Source: Chitinophaga sp. HK235
GTDB lineage: Bacteria; Bacteroidota; Bacteroidia; Chitinophagales; Chitinophagaceae
DNA: 64,000 nucleotides
Assembly (NCBI RefSeq): GCF_018255755.1
Contig: NZ_CP073766.1
Span: 3,906,001-3,970,000, forward strand
Reading direction: 5' to 3'
Of the stretch, positions 63,133 to 64,000 are shown one piece after another. The notes beneath the pieces were generated by a model. It was not told the origin of the DNA and ran no database searches. It saw nothing but the letters and a program-made list of their open reading frames with translations. The position numbers and the translations under genes were made by a program. Every line of letters begins with the position of its first letter. Within the stretch, counting starts at the first letter, position 1.

Positions 63133-63639
63133 TCAACAACCCGCAAAAAAAGTAGTCACCTCCTTCACAATTCTTTCAATATCTCCTTTATAAAATCCCG
63201 CCGAATTCATACACCCACATTCCACAATAAAATATTCATCACCACATAAACAAACATCCATCACAAAAATATCATTGGGCGTATACTCCTGACAACGGGC
63301 TTCTGCAAATTCTATCACAGCTGCCGGGCAACCCGGTTTTTTATTCAGCTGAAAATATTTCCGGTATTGCGAAGCCGTGATCACCTTTTTGTTGACGATC
63401 CACAACCGCCACTCATAGGCAATATTATAAGGCTCTGATACAAGCACTCTGCTCTTTGCAGATATATTCACCGGATCAGTGTCAAACGATGGCAATGCAT
63501 CTGAAAAAGGGATCACAAACACTTCCTGATATTTTACGCCTGTCTTTTCACAGGAATCTTTCAGCATTTTCAGATCCTCCTGATTCGTCAGGTTTTGCTG
63601 AACAACCCATTGTATATTTTTAAAACTGCTTTGCATCAA
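63133..63639 (-). CDS. Shortened ATP-grasp (DUF4343-like) protein
   Basis: A 168-residue protein. The N-terminal part (IQWVVQQNLTNQEDLKMLKD, YQEVFVIPFSDALP) and the C-terminal part (EWRLWIVNKKVITASQYRKY, NDIFVMDVCLCGDEYFIVEC with GCMNSAGFY) match the two ends of DUF4343-type ATP-grasp proteins. The roughly 100-residue middle, which holds part of the nucleotide site in full-length members, is missing: FDTDPVNI is followed at once by SAKSRVLVSEPYN. It could be a functional mini-form or an in-frame internal deletion. The gene upstream is the Lrp/AsnC regulator. Confidence 0.65.
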   Translation of the reverse strand: MMQSSFKNIQWVVQQNLTNQEDLKMLKDSCEKTGVKYQEVFVIPFSDALPSFDTDPVNISAKSRVLVSEPYNIAYEWRLWIVNKKVITASQYRKYFQLNKKPGCPAAVIEFAEARCQEYTPNDIFVMDVCLCGDEYFIVECGCMNSAGFYKGDIERIVKEVTTFFAGC

Positions 63640-63666
63640 TTAAAGATAAAAATTATCGTTGTCCGA

Positions 63667-64000
63667 CTAAATACTCACCCCATAACTCACCTTAACTTTA
63701 TCCATTACCACATGTGTGTAGAAGTGTTTGAGGTTAGGATTATCCATGAGGTGTTTTTTTGAAAATTCTTCAAAATGTTTCATGTCTGTTGTATTAATTA
63801 TCAAGACAAAATCGTAGGTACCAGTAACATAATAACAATGTGCCACTTCAATACAATTTTTCATGGCAGCTTTAAATTTATCAATTGCCTTGGAACTACC
63901 TTCATGTAATACCACATCAACCACACAGGTAATACCGATCCCCACCGCTATGGGTGAAATAATTGAAACATCCGCTTCAATTACCTTTTCATTTCGCAGC
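63667..64000 (-). CDS. Lrp/AsnC-family regulator, N-terminus cut by window edge
   Basis: The minus-strand frame is open to the end of the window and reads LRNEKVIEADVSIISPIAVG, then GITCVVDVVLHEGSSKAID and CYYVTGTYDFVLIINTTDMK, the C-terminal effector-binding (RAM) domain of Lrp/AsnC regulators. The GTG at 63945 is internal and not the true start; the N-terminal HTH lies outside the window. It probably controls amino-acid-related genes, perhaps the ATP-grasp-like gene next to it. Confidence 0.85.
   Translation of the reverse strand, partial: LRNEKVIEADVSIISPIAVGIGITCVVDVVLHEGSSKAIDKFKAAMKNCIEVAHCYYVTGTYDFVLIINTTDMKHFEEFSKKHLMDNPNLKHFYTHVVMDKVKVSYGVSI

Noticed and set aside
1..64000. CRISPR arrays, tRNA or rRNA genes
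   Set aside because: No regularly spaced repeats with unique spacers and no tRNA or rRNA-like sequence were noticed when reading both strands; a covariance-model search was not possible.

Overview
The window reads as a chromosomal segment of a Bacteroidota bacterium, most likely Chitinophaga or a close relative. This is inferred from repeated SusC/SusD pairs, ECF sigma factor/FecR anti-sigma pairs, many lipoprotein signal peptides, and promoters of the TTTG-N18-20-TAnnTTTG type. No rRNA, tRNA or CRISPR array was seen.

Left part (1-31979, almost all on the minus strand). A partial FecR and its ECF sigma factor (1-1218) belong to a locus cut by the window edge. Next is a small acidic protein on the plus strand. 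A glycan utilization locus follows (1896-10259): SusC, SusD, two surface-lipoprotein-like proteins (DUF5000/DUF4959-like and DUF4998-like) and a GH105 unsaturated rhamnogalacturonyl hydrolase; two LacI-type operator-like palindromes lie upstream of its susC. Four small genes of unclear role follow (11081-12881). A sigma/FecR/SusC/SusD locus with a BACON-DUF5689 lipoprotein and a secreted endonuclease/exonuclease/phosphatase-fold enzyme occupies 13056-22885. A further sigma/FecR/SusC/SusD locus (23249-31979) carries a cyanophycinase-like lipoprotein and a secreted isoaspartyl peptidase. These are the two enzymatic steps that break cyanophycin into Asp and Arg, so this looks like a Sus-type importer and degrader for a peptide polymer rather than a glycan.

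Middle part (32246-53035). This is a phage-derived locus. It has an XRE-type repressor divergent from a Mu-type DDE transposase, a MuB-like AAA ATPase and a small DnaA-domain-IV-like protein. After these come a lysis cassette (holin-like, DUF6808-like inner-membrane protein, CHAP endolysin) and a contractile tail module: sheath, tube, a tail assembly chaperone with a -1 frameshift extension, tape measure, hub, spike-like protein, gp25-like protein, LysM-like protein, baseplate J, tail protein I-like protein and fibre proteins. No terminase, portal, protease or capsid gene is present, so it looks like a headless particle (R-type tailocin-like) attached to Mu-type transposition genes. It ends with four tandem paralogous proteins that have Sec signal peptides and fibre-like N-terminal modules, which is unusual for tail fibres.

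Right part (53036-64000). A fourth sigma/FecR/SusC/SusD locus (53166-59904) has no enzyme. An AraC-type regulator is divergent from an aldehyde dehydrogenase plus DUF779 operon. The window ends with a shortened ATP-grasp-like protein and a partial Lrp/AsnC regulator.
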